Of a DNA stretch of 14,898 nt, positions 6,122 to 12,588 are shown one piece after another (within the stretch, counting starts at the first letter, position 1; every line of letters begins with the position of its first letter). A program made the translations under genes and the position numbers. This DNA is from Prevotella sp. (lineage in GTDB: Bacteria > Bacteroidota > Bacteroidia > Bacteroidales > Bacteroidaceae). The notes under the pieces were generated by a model. That model made no database searches. It was not told the DNA's origin and saw only the letters and a list, made by a program, of their open reading frames with translations. The DNA lies in contig JAFRQC010000179.1 in assembly GCA_017428805.1 (NCBI GenBank), positions 1 to 14,898 on the forward strand, read 5' to 3'.

Positions 6122-7621
6122 ATGAAAAGAATATGTTCTTATGTCCTTCTGTCTAAAAAGGCGATTCTCCTGTCTTTTTGTCTGTGTGTCTGCTTCTGTC
6201 TGAACGCCCAGAATCCTTATAAGAAATACACGGAGAACCAGCCCTTTGAGATGCCGGAAGTGAAGGCGCCTGTCATTCCTGACAACAAGGTCTGCCTGAA
6301 AGACTTTGGTGCCGATCCTACAGGTATCAGCCTCTGCACAGATGCCTTTGCCCAGGCTGTCGAGGCATTGACGGCGAAGGGTGGGGGACATCTCATCGTG
6401 CCTGCCGGTGTGTGGTTTACAGGTCCCATTGTCCTCAAGAGTCATATCGACCTTCATCTTGAAATGGGCGCAGTCATCCGTTTCGCAGCCGACGAGACAC
6501 TTTATCCGATCATCAAGACCTCGTTTGAAGGACTTGACACCCGTCGTTGTCAGTCACCTCTCTCTGCCGTGGAAGCTACGAATATCTCCATCACGGGTGA
6601 AGGTGTCATCGATGGCAATGGACAGTACTGGCGTCCCGTTAAGCGTCCGAAGGTGTCGGAAGGTATGTGGAAAGACGTCATCCAGCGTCCTGGTGGCATC
6701 CAGTTGCGTGATGACTACTGGGTGCCCTCAGAGAGTTATGCCCGTGGTGAGAAGGGTGCTGAACTCAACGTGCCCACAGCTAAGACCGATGAGGAGTGGG
6801 AGGCCATCCATCGTTTCCTGCGTCCTGTGATGATCAGCCTCGTCAGCTGTAAGAACGTGCTGCTGCAGGGGGTCATCTTCCAGAACTCCCCTGCCTGGAA
6901 CATCCATCCGCTGATGTGTGAGAATATTATTATAGATAATGTACTCGCGCGTAACCCTTCTTACGCTCAGAATGGTGATGCCCTCGACCTCGAGTCGTGC
7001 AGGAACGCCCTCATCGTCAACTCCCGTTTCGATGCCGGCGACGATGGCATCTGCATCAAAAGCGGTAAGGATGCCGACGGACGGAAACGTGGCAGACCTT
7101 GTGAGAATGTCGTTGTCGACGGCTGTACGGTCTTTGCTGGTCACGGTGGCTTCGTCGTGGGCTCGGAGATGAGTGGTGGCGTGCGCAACTTTATGGTCTC
7201 CAACTGCCAGTTTCTGGGCACTGATGTAGGTTTGCGCTTTAAGTCGAAGCGTGGTCGTGGCGGTATCGTGGAGAACATCTATATTCAGAACATCTCGATG
7301 ATGGACATCATCACCGATGCCATCACGTTCAATATGTACTACAGTGGTAAGTCTGTCTCTGAGGTGAAGGCTGCTGGCATCGTACCTGACAATACGACGA
7401 AAGCACCTGTCGATGAGACCACGCCTATCTTCCGTAATATCTTCATCGAGAATGTCGTCTGCAATGGCGCAGGTCGGGCTATGGAGTTCAATGGCCTCCC
7501 AGAGATGCCCATCGACAATATCCGTCTGAAGAACATCACCATCCGTGCTAAAGAGGATGCTGTGTTCCATAACGTTACCAATAACGTTTCTCAAGAGAAC
7601 GTGAAGATTACGCTCGAATAG
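6122..7621 (+). CDS. Secreted glycoside hydrolase family 28 (polygalacturonase-like)
   Basis: GH28 enzymes cleave alpha-1,4-galacturonic acid bonds in pectin, acting on polygalacturonan or rhamnogalacturonan. The 499-residue protein has an N-terminal signal peptide (basic start, hydrophobic and unusually Cys-rich stretch to about residue 29, ending LNAQ), so it is exported to the periplasm or outer surface. The parallel beta-helix domain begins with KDFGADPTG (60-68). All active-site motifs are visible: NGDALD (284-289), GDDG (306-309), GHGG (340-343) and RFK (372-374), corresponding to the family's NTD, DD, GHG and RIK. An insertion of about 60 residues (170-235) is present. It sits 33 bp after folK with no clear promoter of its own and is followed by a terminator, so it appears to be the last gene of a housekeeping operon. 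Exact substrate is not predictable. Confidence 0.93.
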   Translation: MKRICSYVLLSKKAILLSFCLCVCFCLNAQNPYKKYTENQPFEMPEVKAPVIPDNKVCLKDFGADPTGISLCTDAFAQAVEALTAKGGGHLIVPAGVWFTGPIVLKSHIDLHLEMGAVIRFAADETLYPIIKTSFEGLDTRRCQSPLSAVEATNISITGEGVIDGNGQYWRPVKRPKVSEGMWKDVIQRPGGIQLRDDYWVPSESYARGEKGAELNVPTAKTDEEWEAIHRFLRPVMISLVSCKNVLLQGVIFQNSPAWNIHPLMCENIIIDNVLARNPSYAQNGDALDLESCRNALIVNSRFDAGDDGICIKSGKDADGRKRGRPCENVVVDGCTVFAGHGGFVVGSEMSGGVRNFMVSNCQFLGTDVGLRFKSKRGRGGIVENIYIQNISMMDIITDAITFNMYYSGKSVSEVKAAGIVPDNTTKAPVDETTPIFRNIFIENVVCNGAGRAMEFNGLPEMPIDNIRLKNITIRAKEDAVFHNVTNNVSQENVKITLE

Positions 7622-7624
7622 CGA

Positions 7625-7648
7625 ATTCCCCGCCGGCAGGCGGGGAAT
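7625..7648. other. GC-rich hairpin after the GH28 stop
   Basis: A 10-bp perfect stem (ATTCCCCGCC with its complement) around a GGCA loop starts 4 bp after the stop codon. It lacks a following T-run on either strand, so it is more likely an RNA 3'-end stabilising or processing structure than a terminator. Confidence 0.6.
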
Positions 7649-7658
7649 CACTCATAAA

Positions 7659-7684
7659 AAAAGCCTCGCAGATGCGAGGCTTTT
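7659..7684. terminator. Bidirectional intrinsic terminator between GH28 and rpsO
   Basis: The stem AAAAGCCTCGC/GCGAGGCTTTT with a 4-nt loop is preceded by A's and followed by T's, so it can act in both directions, ending the ftsX-GH28 transcript and the rpsO transcript, whose stop codon is 8 bp away. Confidence 0.88.
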
Positions 7685-7691
7685 AACTTGC

Positions 7692-7961
7692 TTACTTACG
7701 GAGGCCGAGGGCCTTGATGATAGCACGGTAACGATTGATATCGTTATTGTAGAGATACTTCAGCAGCTTACGGCGCTTACCTACGAGCATCGTCAGTGAA
7801 CGAGCGGTGTTGTGGTCCTTGTGGTTCTTCTTCAGGTGCTCTGTCAGGTGAGAGATGCGATAGCTGAAGAGGGCAATCTGTGCCTCTGCAGAACCAGTGT
7901 CGGTAGTACTCTTGCCATACTGACCGAAGATCTCCTCCTTCTTGGCTTTGTCTAAATACAT
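7692..7961 (-). CDS. rpsO: 30S ribosomal protein S15
   Basis: S15 is a primary 16S rRNA-binding protein of the small subunit platform. The 89-residue product has the standard length and the signatures GSAEAQIALFSYRI, HLKKNHKDHNTARSL and GKRRKLLKYLYNND. It is a single-gene unit with its own promoter at 8075-8106, a leader of about 105 nt and a shared terminator just after the stop. It is divergent from typA. S15 represses its own translation in several phyla by binding its leader, so the leader here may be regulatory; that is inference. Confidence 0.97.
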   Translation of the reverse strand: MYLDKAKKEEIFGQYGKSTTDTGSAEAQIALFSYRISHLTEHLKKNHKDHNTARSLTMLVGKRRKLLKYLYNNDINRYRAIIKALGLRK

Positions 7962-8068
7962 AATTTTTTAATGTGATTAATGTTGTTTGCAAATACATCC
8001 TTCAGACGCGATTCTGGCCTAATCACCAGCCGGTTTACGTCGTCAGATGCTCCGGATTTTCCGAAATG
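7962..8068 (-). promoter_or_regulatory. Leader of rpsO, possible S15 autoregulatory RNA
   Basis: The predicted transcript carries about 105 nt before the ATG, much longer than other leaders in this window. It contains short complementary segments (CCGG near both ends of an 18-nt loop, and CTGG/CCAG) that could form small stems, then an A/T-rich stretch before the start codon. No known S15 leader motif was recognised by eye. Confidence 0.3.
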
Positions 8069-8074
8069 CGGGTG

Positions 8075-8106
8075 CAAAGGTACAACTTTTTCCCCATTCC
8101 AACAAA
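8075..8106 (-). promoter_or_regulatory. Promoter of rpsO
   Basis: On the minus strand TTTG (8103-8106), a 20-bp spacer and TACCTTTG (8075-8082) match the Bacteroidota promoter consensus fully. Confidence 0.8.
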
Positions 8107-8124
8107 TATTTCCGAAAAAAGTTG

Positions 8125-8132
8125 TACCTTTG
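8125..8132 (+). promoter_or_regulatory. -7 element of the typA promoter
   Basis: TACCTTTG is an exact -7 element, giving a leader of about 20 nt to the typA ATG. No TTTG is found at the usual -33 distance on this strand, unlike the mirror-image rpsO promoter. Confidence 0.65.
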
Positions 8133-8156
8133 CAGCCGTTTTTATATTAAATAGGT

Positions 8157-9965
8157 ATGCAGGATATCAGAAATATCGCAATTATAGCGCATGTAGACCA
8201 CGGTAAGACGACACTCGTGGACAAAATGATGCTCGCGGGCAATCTCTTCCGTGAGGGACAGAACCTCAGCAATCAGGTGTTGGATGCTAACGACCTGGAG
8301 CGTGAGCGAGGCATCACCATTCTTTCAAAGAACGTCAGTATCAACTGGAAGGGCGTCAAGATCAATATCATCGACACGCCGGGACACTCCGACTTCGGTG
8401 GTGAGGTGGAGCGTGTGCTTAATATGGCCGACGGCTGTCTGTTGCTCGTCGATGCCTTCGAAGGCCCTATGCCCCAGACGCGTTTCGTACTCCAGAAGGC
8501 TCTTCAGATAGGTCTCAAACCCATTGTCGTGGTGAACAAGGTGGACAAACCCAACTGCCGACCCGAAGAGGTCTATGAGATGGTGTTCGACCTCATGTTC
8601 TCACTCAACGCCACAGAGGATCAGCTCGACTTCCCCGTGGTGTATGGCTCTGCCAAGAACGGCTGGATGGGTGAGGACTTCCGCAAACCCACCGACAACA
8701 TCACCTATTTATTGGATAAGATCATCGAGGTGATTCCTGCTCCACAGCAGATAGAAGGAACCCCGCAGATGCTCATCACCTCGCTCGACTACTCGAGTTA
8801 TCAGGGCCGCATCGCCGTGGGTCGCGTGCATCGTGGTTCTCTGAAGGACGGTATGCAGGTGACCATCGCCCATCGTGATGGCTCTCTCGAGAAGACGAAG
8901 ATCAAGGAACTCCACACCTTTGAGGGTATGGGCCACGTGCGTACAGATTCTGTGGATTGTGGTGATATCTGCGCTGTCATCGGACTGGATAAGTTTGAGA
9001 TCGGTGACACCATCTGTGACCTTGAGAACCCCGAGCCTCTGGCACCTATCGCCATCGACGAGCCCACTATGTCGATGCTCTTCACTATTAACGATTCACC
9101 CTTCTTTGGTAAGGAAGGTAAGTTTGTCACCTCTCGTCACATCAACGACCGTCTGGAGAAGGAACTTGAGAAGAACCTTGCCCTGCGTGTCGAGCCTTTC
9201 GAGGACTCTACTGATAAGTGGATCGTCTCTGGTCGTGGCGTGCTCCATCTCTCCGTCCTCGTCGAGACTATGCGTCGTGAGGGCTATGAGTTGCAGGTGG
9301 GTCAGCCTCAGGTGATTTATAAGGAGATTAACGGTCAGAAGTGTGAACCCATTGAGGAACTGACCATCAACGTGCCCGAGGAGTTCTCCTCGAAGATGAT
9401 TGATATGGTCACCCGTCGTAAGGGCGAGATGACCTCGATGGAGAGTCAGGGCGAACGTGTCAACATCGAGTTCGACATTCCTTCCCGTGGTATCATCGGT
9501 CTGCGCACCAATGTCCTCACAGCCTCTCAGGGTGAGGCCATTATGGCCCACCGCTTCAAGGAGTATCAGCCTTACAAGGGTGAGATAGAGCGCCGTGTCA
9601 ACGGTTCGATGATTTCTATGGATACAGGTAATGCCTTTGCCTATGCCATCGACAAGTTGCAGGATCGTGGTAAGTTCTTCATCGATCCGGGTGAGGATGT
9701 CTATGCTGGTCAGGTGGTGGGTGAGCATGTCCACGACAACGACCTCGTGGTCAATGTCTGCAAGGCCAAGCAGCTCACGAATGTCCGTGCCTCAGGTACT
9801 GACGAGAAGGCCCGTATCATTCCCAAGACAGTGATGTCGCTTGAGGAATGTCTTGAATACATCAAGCAGGATGAGCTTGTAGAGGTCACTCCGAAGTCGA
9901 TGCGTATGCGTAAGACCATCCTCGACCACGATCAGCGCAAGAAATATAATATCCAGCGAGGGTAG
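8157..9965 (+). CDS. typA: Ribosome-associated GTPase TypA/BipA
   Basis: TypA (BipA) is a translational GTPase of the EF-G/LepA group that binds the 70S ribosome and supports 50S assembly and growth under stress such as cold. The 602-residue length is typical. The G motifs are all present: AHVDHGKT (11-18), RGIT (51-54), DTPGH (73-77) and NKVD (127-130). The later [14 protein letters not shown] and GEAIMAHRF segments belong to the EF-G-like and TypA-specific C-terminal domains. The start ATG at 8157 gives the family N-terminus [10 protein letters not shown]. It is expressed from its own promoter, divergent from rpsO, and is followed by two hairpins. Codon use and sequence look like a normal core gene. 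Confidence 0.97.
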   Translation: MQDIRNIAIIAHVDHGKTTLVDKMMLAGNLFREGQNLSNQVLDANDLERERGITILSKNVSINWKGVKINIIDTPGHSDFGGEVERVLNMADGCLLLVDAFEGPMPQTRFVLQKALQIGLKPIVVVNKVDKPNCRPEEVYEMVFDLMFSLNATEDQLDFPVVYGSAKNGWMGEDFRKPTDNITYLLDKIIEVIPAPQQIEGTPQMLITSLDYSSYQGRIAVGRVHRGSLKDGMQVTIAHRDGSLEKTKIKELHTFEGMGHVRTDSVDCGDICAVIGLDKFEIGDTICDLENPEPLAPIAIDEPTMSMLFTINDSPFFGKEGKFVTSRHINDRLEKELEKNLALRVEPFEDSTDKWIVSGRGVLHLSVLVETMRREGYELQVGQPQVIYKEINGQKCEPIEELTINVPEEFSSKMIDMVTRRKGEMTSMESQGERVNIEFDIPSRGIIGLRTNVLTASQGEAIMAHRFKEYQPYKGEIERRVNGSMISMDTGNAFAYAIDKLQDRGKFFIDPGEDVYAGQVVGEHVHDNDLVVNVCKAKQLTNVRASGTDEKARIIPKTVMSLEECLEYIKQDELVEVTPKSMRMRKTILDHDQRKKYNIQRG

Positions 9966-9967
9966 AG

Positions 9968-9999
9968 TGATGTTCGCATCGGATTTCGATGCGTCATCA
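9968..9999 (+). other. Hairpin after typA
   Basis: Inner stem CGCATCG/CGATGCG (9975-9981 with 9987-9993, loop GATTT) and outer stem TGATG/CATCA separated by a small internal loop. No T-run follows, so it is a 3'-end structure rather than a classic terminator. Confidence 0.55.
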
Positions 10000-10010
10000 T
10001 CTAAAATGAA

Positions 10011-10042
10011 CATGGCGTGCTAGTTTTTTACTAACACGCCAT
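10011..10042 (+). terminator. Hairpin, possible typA terminator
   Basis: ATGGCGTG (10012-10019) pairs with CACGCCAT (10035-10042), extended by TAG/CTA across one mismatch, with a T-rich loop. The T-run is in the loop and not after the stem; a T6 run occurs only at 10063-10068. Termination here is plausible but not certain. Confidence 0.45.
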
Positions 10043-10150
10043 TGATCGATCATAAAACAATCTTTTTTACGATTGAAACTAATACATGGTTTTAATGGTT
10101 CGGTTAAATTTTTAAATCTCTCGGTTATGATGTGGTTATGATTTCAGTTG

Positions 10151-10158
10151 CAAAATTA
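10151..10158 (-). promoter_or_regulatory. Possible minus-strand -7 element
   Basis: On the minus strand this reads TAATTTTG, a match to TAnnTTTG, but no TTTG or TTG lies at the right distance and no gene is downstream before typA. It could serve a short non-coding transcript or be chance in A/T-rich DNA. Confidence 0.2.
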
Positions 10159-10178
10159 CGAATAATATCTGAATGAAA

Positions 10179-10247
10179 GTGTGAAAAATTTAGCAATGGT
10201 GTGAAATATACACCAATAGGGTGTGAAAATTATGGTAAATTTCACAC
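10179..10247. promoter_or_regulatory. Cluster of four GTGTGAAA motifs, probable operator
   Basis: GTGTGAAA occurs at 10179-10186, 10199-10206 and 10221-10228 in direct orientation, 20 and 22 bp apart (about two helical turns), and inverted as TTTCACAC at 10240-10247. All lie just upstream of the -33 element at 10256. Spacing on one face of the helix and closeness to the promoter suggest an activator site; the AraC-type protein encoded next is an obvious candidate binder. Confidence 0.6.
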
Positions 10248-10255
10248 TTTTCCGC

Positions 10256-10285
10256 TTGTTATTTCAGATTTTTCTTGTATCTTTG
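10256..10285 (+). promoter_or_regulatory. Promoter of the AraC-type regulator and luxS
   Basis: TTG (10256-10258), a 19-bp spacer and TATCTTTG (10278-10285). Transcription should begin near 10291, only a few bases before the ATG at 10294, so the message is nearly leaderless. Confidence 0.72.
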
Positions 10286-10293
10286 CACCGGTT

Positions 10294-11406
10294 ATGTCAC
10301 AAATGCAGTTTACAGGGTTCCTGCTCATGGTCCTTCTCACCGTGAAGTTGATGTCGCTGTCCGTCAGGTCAGTGGGCAGGGAGGCATTGAATCATGCACG
10401 GTGGCTGATGGCGGGCTGTACGGGTCTGCTCGGTCTGCAGTTCCTGGCTCAGATGGTACTGGGACTGCGCACGACGGGACATGTCGCCCAGGCTGTGGCA
10501 CTGAACGTGGCGTGCTTCATTCCCTGTTCGGCGATGATGTCGCTGGCTATCTTGTATCTGTTGCGGGAATGGCGTATGACATGGCTCGACCGATGGATTG
10601 GCCTCTTTGCGTGGATTCCAGCTTTGGCATTGTTGTATATTGGTTTGTCGACAGACGGTCATCCGTTGATGGCGAAAGAGGTGCAGGTGTCGTGGCCACA
10701 GATTGGGTCAACCTTGTTATTTGCGGCCATGCAACTATACTATTTCATACGTCACATGTATGAGATGCAACAGCTGCACCGTGCCCTGGACGGCTATTTC
10801 GACCGTGATGCATACGGTATGCTGAGATGGATGAGGTTGAGTTTCATCCTTCTGGCATTGATGGCACTCTTCGCCCCTGTTGTGATATTATCCAATGGCT
10901 TACCCCTCGCGCTCTATGGATTGTTTACTCTCTGTGGCTTCTTCTATTTTGTCGACAGTTTCGGTCTCTATGTGGTCAGTTCGTCTGCCAAGCGTGTGAT
11001 GGAAGCCGATCAGAATGCGAGGAAAGAGGAAGAGGTGGCTGCGGAGATGACAGACAGACAACCTGGCGACTCAGAAACCGACCTGCGGGTAGTACATGCC
11101 GTGGAAAGGTGGATTGAGTGTGGCGGCTATCTGAAGAGCGGTATGAATATGCCCAGCGTGGCCTCTGAGATCGGAATCCCGCAATATCAGTTGTCGGGTT
11201 GGCTTAGGCAGCAGAAGTTTAAGTATAGTGAGTGGATGACCTCTCTGCGCATTGACGAGGCGAAGCGGGTCATCAAGTCCCATCCAGACTGGAGCAACGA
11301 GAGCGTCGCAGAGCACTGTGGCTTCAGCGACCGTACTTATTTCCAGAAGAAGTTCAGGGAGAAGACGGGAATGACGCCTGCCGACTACATGAACCTCCAT
11401 CAATAA
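10294..11406 (+). CDS. Membrane-bound AraC-family transcriptional regulator
   Basis: The 370-residue protein has about seven hydrophobic segments (roughly 4-22, 38-57, 68-90, 101-118, 137-153, 181-200, 206-224), a charged linker (235-265) and a C-terminal AraC-type DNA-binding domain (about 265-370). The second helix-turn-helix is clear: SVAEHCGFSDRTYFQKKFREKTGMTPADY, with the usual GF-S-x-x-YF-x-K-F pattern. The architecture implies a sensor embedded in the inner membrane that binds DNA from the membrane; the signal is unknown. The frame stays open back to a GTG at 10201, but that start would place codons through the operator repeats and promoter, so ATG 10294 (or 10303) is preferred. It is 23 bp upstream of luxS, with no intervening promoter, so the two are probably co-transcribed. 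Confidence 0.9.
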   Translation: MSQMQFTGFLLMVLLTVKLMSLSVRSVGREALNHARWLMAGCTGLLGLQFLAQMVLGLRTTGHVAQAVALNVACFIPCSAMMSLAILYLLREWRMTWLDRWIGLFAWIPALALLYIGLSTDGHPLMAKEVQVSWPQIGSTLLFAAMQLYYFIRHMYEMQQLHRALDGYFDRDAYGMLRWMRLSFILLALMALFAPVVILSNGLPLALYGLFTLCGFFYFVDSFGLYVVSSSAKRVMEADQNARKEEEVAAEMTDRQPGDSETDLRVVHAVERWIECGGYLKSGMNMPSVASEIGIPQYQLSGWLRQQKFKYSEWMTSLRIDEAKRVIKSHPDWSNESVAEHCGFSDRTYFQKKFREKTGMTPADYMNLHQ

Positions 11407-11429
11407 GCAACAAAGACTAATAAGAAGAT

Positions 11430-11924
11430 ATGGAAGTTATTCAGAGTTTTACCATCGACCATACCCATCTGAAGCCGGGTATCTATGTATCGCGTGTGGA
11501 TAAGGGCTTCACGACGTATGACCTGCGTATCACGGAACCTAACAAGGAGCCAGCCGTGGCACCGGCAGCCATCCATAGTATCGAACACCTGATGGCTACC
11601 TGGTTCCGTAACTCTCGGGTGAAGGACGATGTGGTGTATGTAGGACCGATGGGGTGCCTGACAGGCATGTACATCATCATGACGGGCACTTATTCTGTAG
11701 AAGATATGCGCCAGCTGACCATCGAGTGTCTGGAGTGGATTCTTACGCAGAAAGAGATTCCTGCCACGACGCCTGAAACGTGTGGAAACTACCTGTTACA
11801 CGACCTGCCGATGTGTCACTGGGAGTGTCGGCGCTACTTGGACCGTCTGAAGAATGACTTCCACTGTGAGTACAAGAAGCTCCAGATAACGCTGAGCGAC
11901 GGACGACAGTTCGCCGATGCTTAA
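11430..11924 (+). CDS. luxS: S-ribosylhomocysteine lyase LuxS
   Basis: LuxS cleaves S-ribosylhomocysteine to homocysteine and 4,5-dihydroxy-2,3-pentanedione, the precursor of the AI-2 signal. The 164-residue protein carries the metal-binding HSIEH motif (His49, His53) with catalytic Glu52, the catalytic Cys76 in GPMGCLTGMY, and the third metal ligand Cys118 in ETCGNYLLHDL. Length and N-terminus (SFTIDHTHLKPGIYVSR) are normal, so it should be active. It follows the AraC-type regulator and its stop codon interlocks with that of mtnN on the other strand. Its role may be the activated-methyl cycle, signalling, or both; the sequence cannot decide. Confidence 0.96.
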   Translation: MEVIQSFTIDHTHLKPGIYVSRVDKGFTTYDLRITEPNKEPAVAPAAIHSIEHLMATWFRNSRVKDDVVYVGPMGCLTGMYIIMTGTYSVEDMRQLTIECLEWILTQKEIPATTPETCGNYLLHDLPMCHWECRRYLDRLKNDFHCEYKKLQITLSDGRQFADA

Positions 11925-12550
11925 AGGCTTTCGATGAAAGTCTTGGTGACGTGGAAGGATTTCTCTGCGACGGTGTCCCAGAAATTGTGGTATTGTGAGG
12001 CATCGGTGTCACGCAAAGGGATGTCGCTGATGAGACGGAAGGATATAAACGGCACCTTATATATATAACACACCTGCGCGATGGCACACGACTCCATATC
12101 AACGGCCTTCGCATCAGGGAAGTGCCCCACAATCTCGCGCATCTTCTCCTTGGTATCCACAAACCAGTCGCCTGTGACAATCAGTCCGGGCTTCGCTCCT
12201 GTCAGTTTGGCTTTCTCCAACAGATAAGGATCAGCTTGATAGCGAACGGGTAAGCCTTGTACTTGTCCAAACACCGTTGTTTCGTCGATGGCCTTGCCGC
12301 AATACACGTCGTGGTATGTGAGCTCAGAACTTACCACCACATCCTGCAGGTTGATATCATCACCATTACCACCGGCACATCCACTGGAGATAATGCAGTC
12401 GGGTTTATACTGGCGGATCATCTCCACTGTCTGTATGGCTGCATTGACAGTGGCTATGCCGCTCTTTTGCAGAATCACTTGATCTTCAGAAAATAATGGA
12501 CGGAGCTGCTTCAACTCCTTGTCCATTGCTACAATCATTCCTATTTTCAT
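11921..12550 (-). CDS. mtnN: 5'-methylthioadenosine/S-adenosylhomocysteine nucleosidase
   Basis: The enzyme (MTAN, Pfs) removes adenine from S-adenosylhomocysteine and 5'-methylthioadenosine; from the former it makes the LuxS substrate. The 209-residue protein starts MKIGMIVAMDKEL, with Glu12 in the catalytic position, then SSGCAGG (55-61), TGDWFVD (126-132), VDMESCAIAQV with Glu153 and SDIPLRD with the catalytic Asp176. It is a little shorter than the usual ~230 residues, but all key residues are present. It lies 26 bp after the methyltransferase gene in the same direction, across an octamer array, and has no promoter of its own. Its stop overlaps the luxS stop from the opposite strand. Confidence 0.94.
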   Translation of the reverse strand: MKIGMIVAMDKELKQLRPLFSEDQVILQKSGIATVNAAIQTVEMIRQYKPDCIISSGCAGGNGDDINLQDVVVSSELTYHDVYCGKAIDETTVFGQVQGLPVRYQADPYLLEKAKLTGAKPGLIVTGDWFVDTKEKMREIVGHFPDAKAVDMESCAIAQVCYIYKVPFISFRLISDIPLRDTDASQYHNFWDTVAEKSFHVTKTFIESL

Positions 12551-12588
12551 ATTTACTTTTTTACCTTTTTACTTTTTCACTTTTTCAC
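12551..12588. repeat. Octamer array between the methyltransferase and mtnN
   Basis: Four full 8-base units on the plus strand (TTTTTTAC, CTTTTTAC, TTTTTCAC, TTTTTCAC at 12557, 12565, 12573, 12581) plus a partial unit. On the coding strand the unit is GTGAAAAA/GTAAAAAG. It supplies the last codons and TGA stop of the methyltransferase and the whole leader of mtnN. Confidence 0.92.

Larger units (their letters stand above)
9966..10293. other. 328-bp gene-free region between typA and the AraC-type gene
   Basis: It holds two hairpins (9968-9999, 10011-10042), a 10-bp palindrome TGATCGATCA (10043-10052), a weak CAATC/GATTG hairpin with a T6-containing loop (10058-10075), a direct repeat GGTTATGAT (10123 and 10134, 11 bp apart), a minus-strand -7-like element (10151-10158), four GTGTGAAA copies (10179-10247) and the promoter of the regulator gene. 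I see no convincing protein-coding frame. Confidence 0.75.

Noticed and set aside
6728..7651. Minus-strand frame of 307 codons opposite the GH28 gene
   Set aside because: Asp/His/Thr-rich shadow translation with no domain; GH28 active-site motifs on the plus strand settle the strand.
10151..10158. Divergent promoter for a small RNA in the typA/AraC spacer
   Set aside because: Only the -7 half is present and nothing downstream looks like a defined RNA; listed at low confidence, not as a finding.
10201..10293. Upstream GTG start for the AraC-type gene (extends it by 31 residues)
   Set aside because: It would make codons out of the GTGTGAAA boxes and the promoter, and the added residues precede a good membrane-protein start at 10294.
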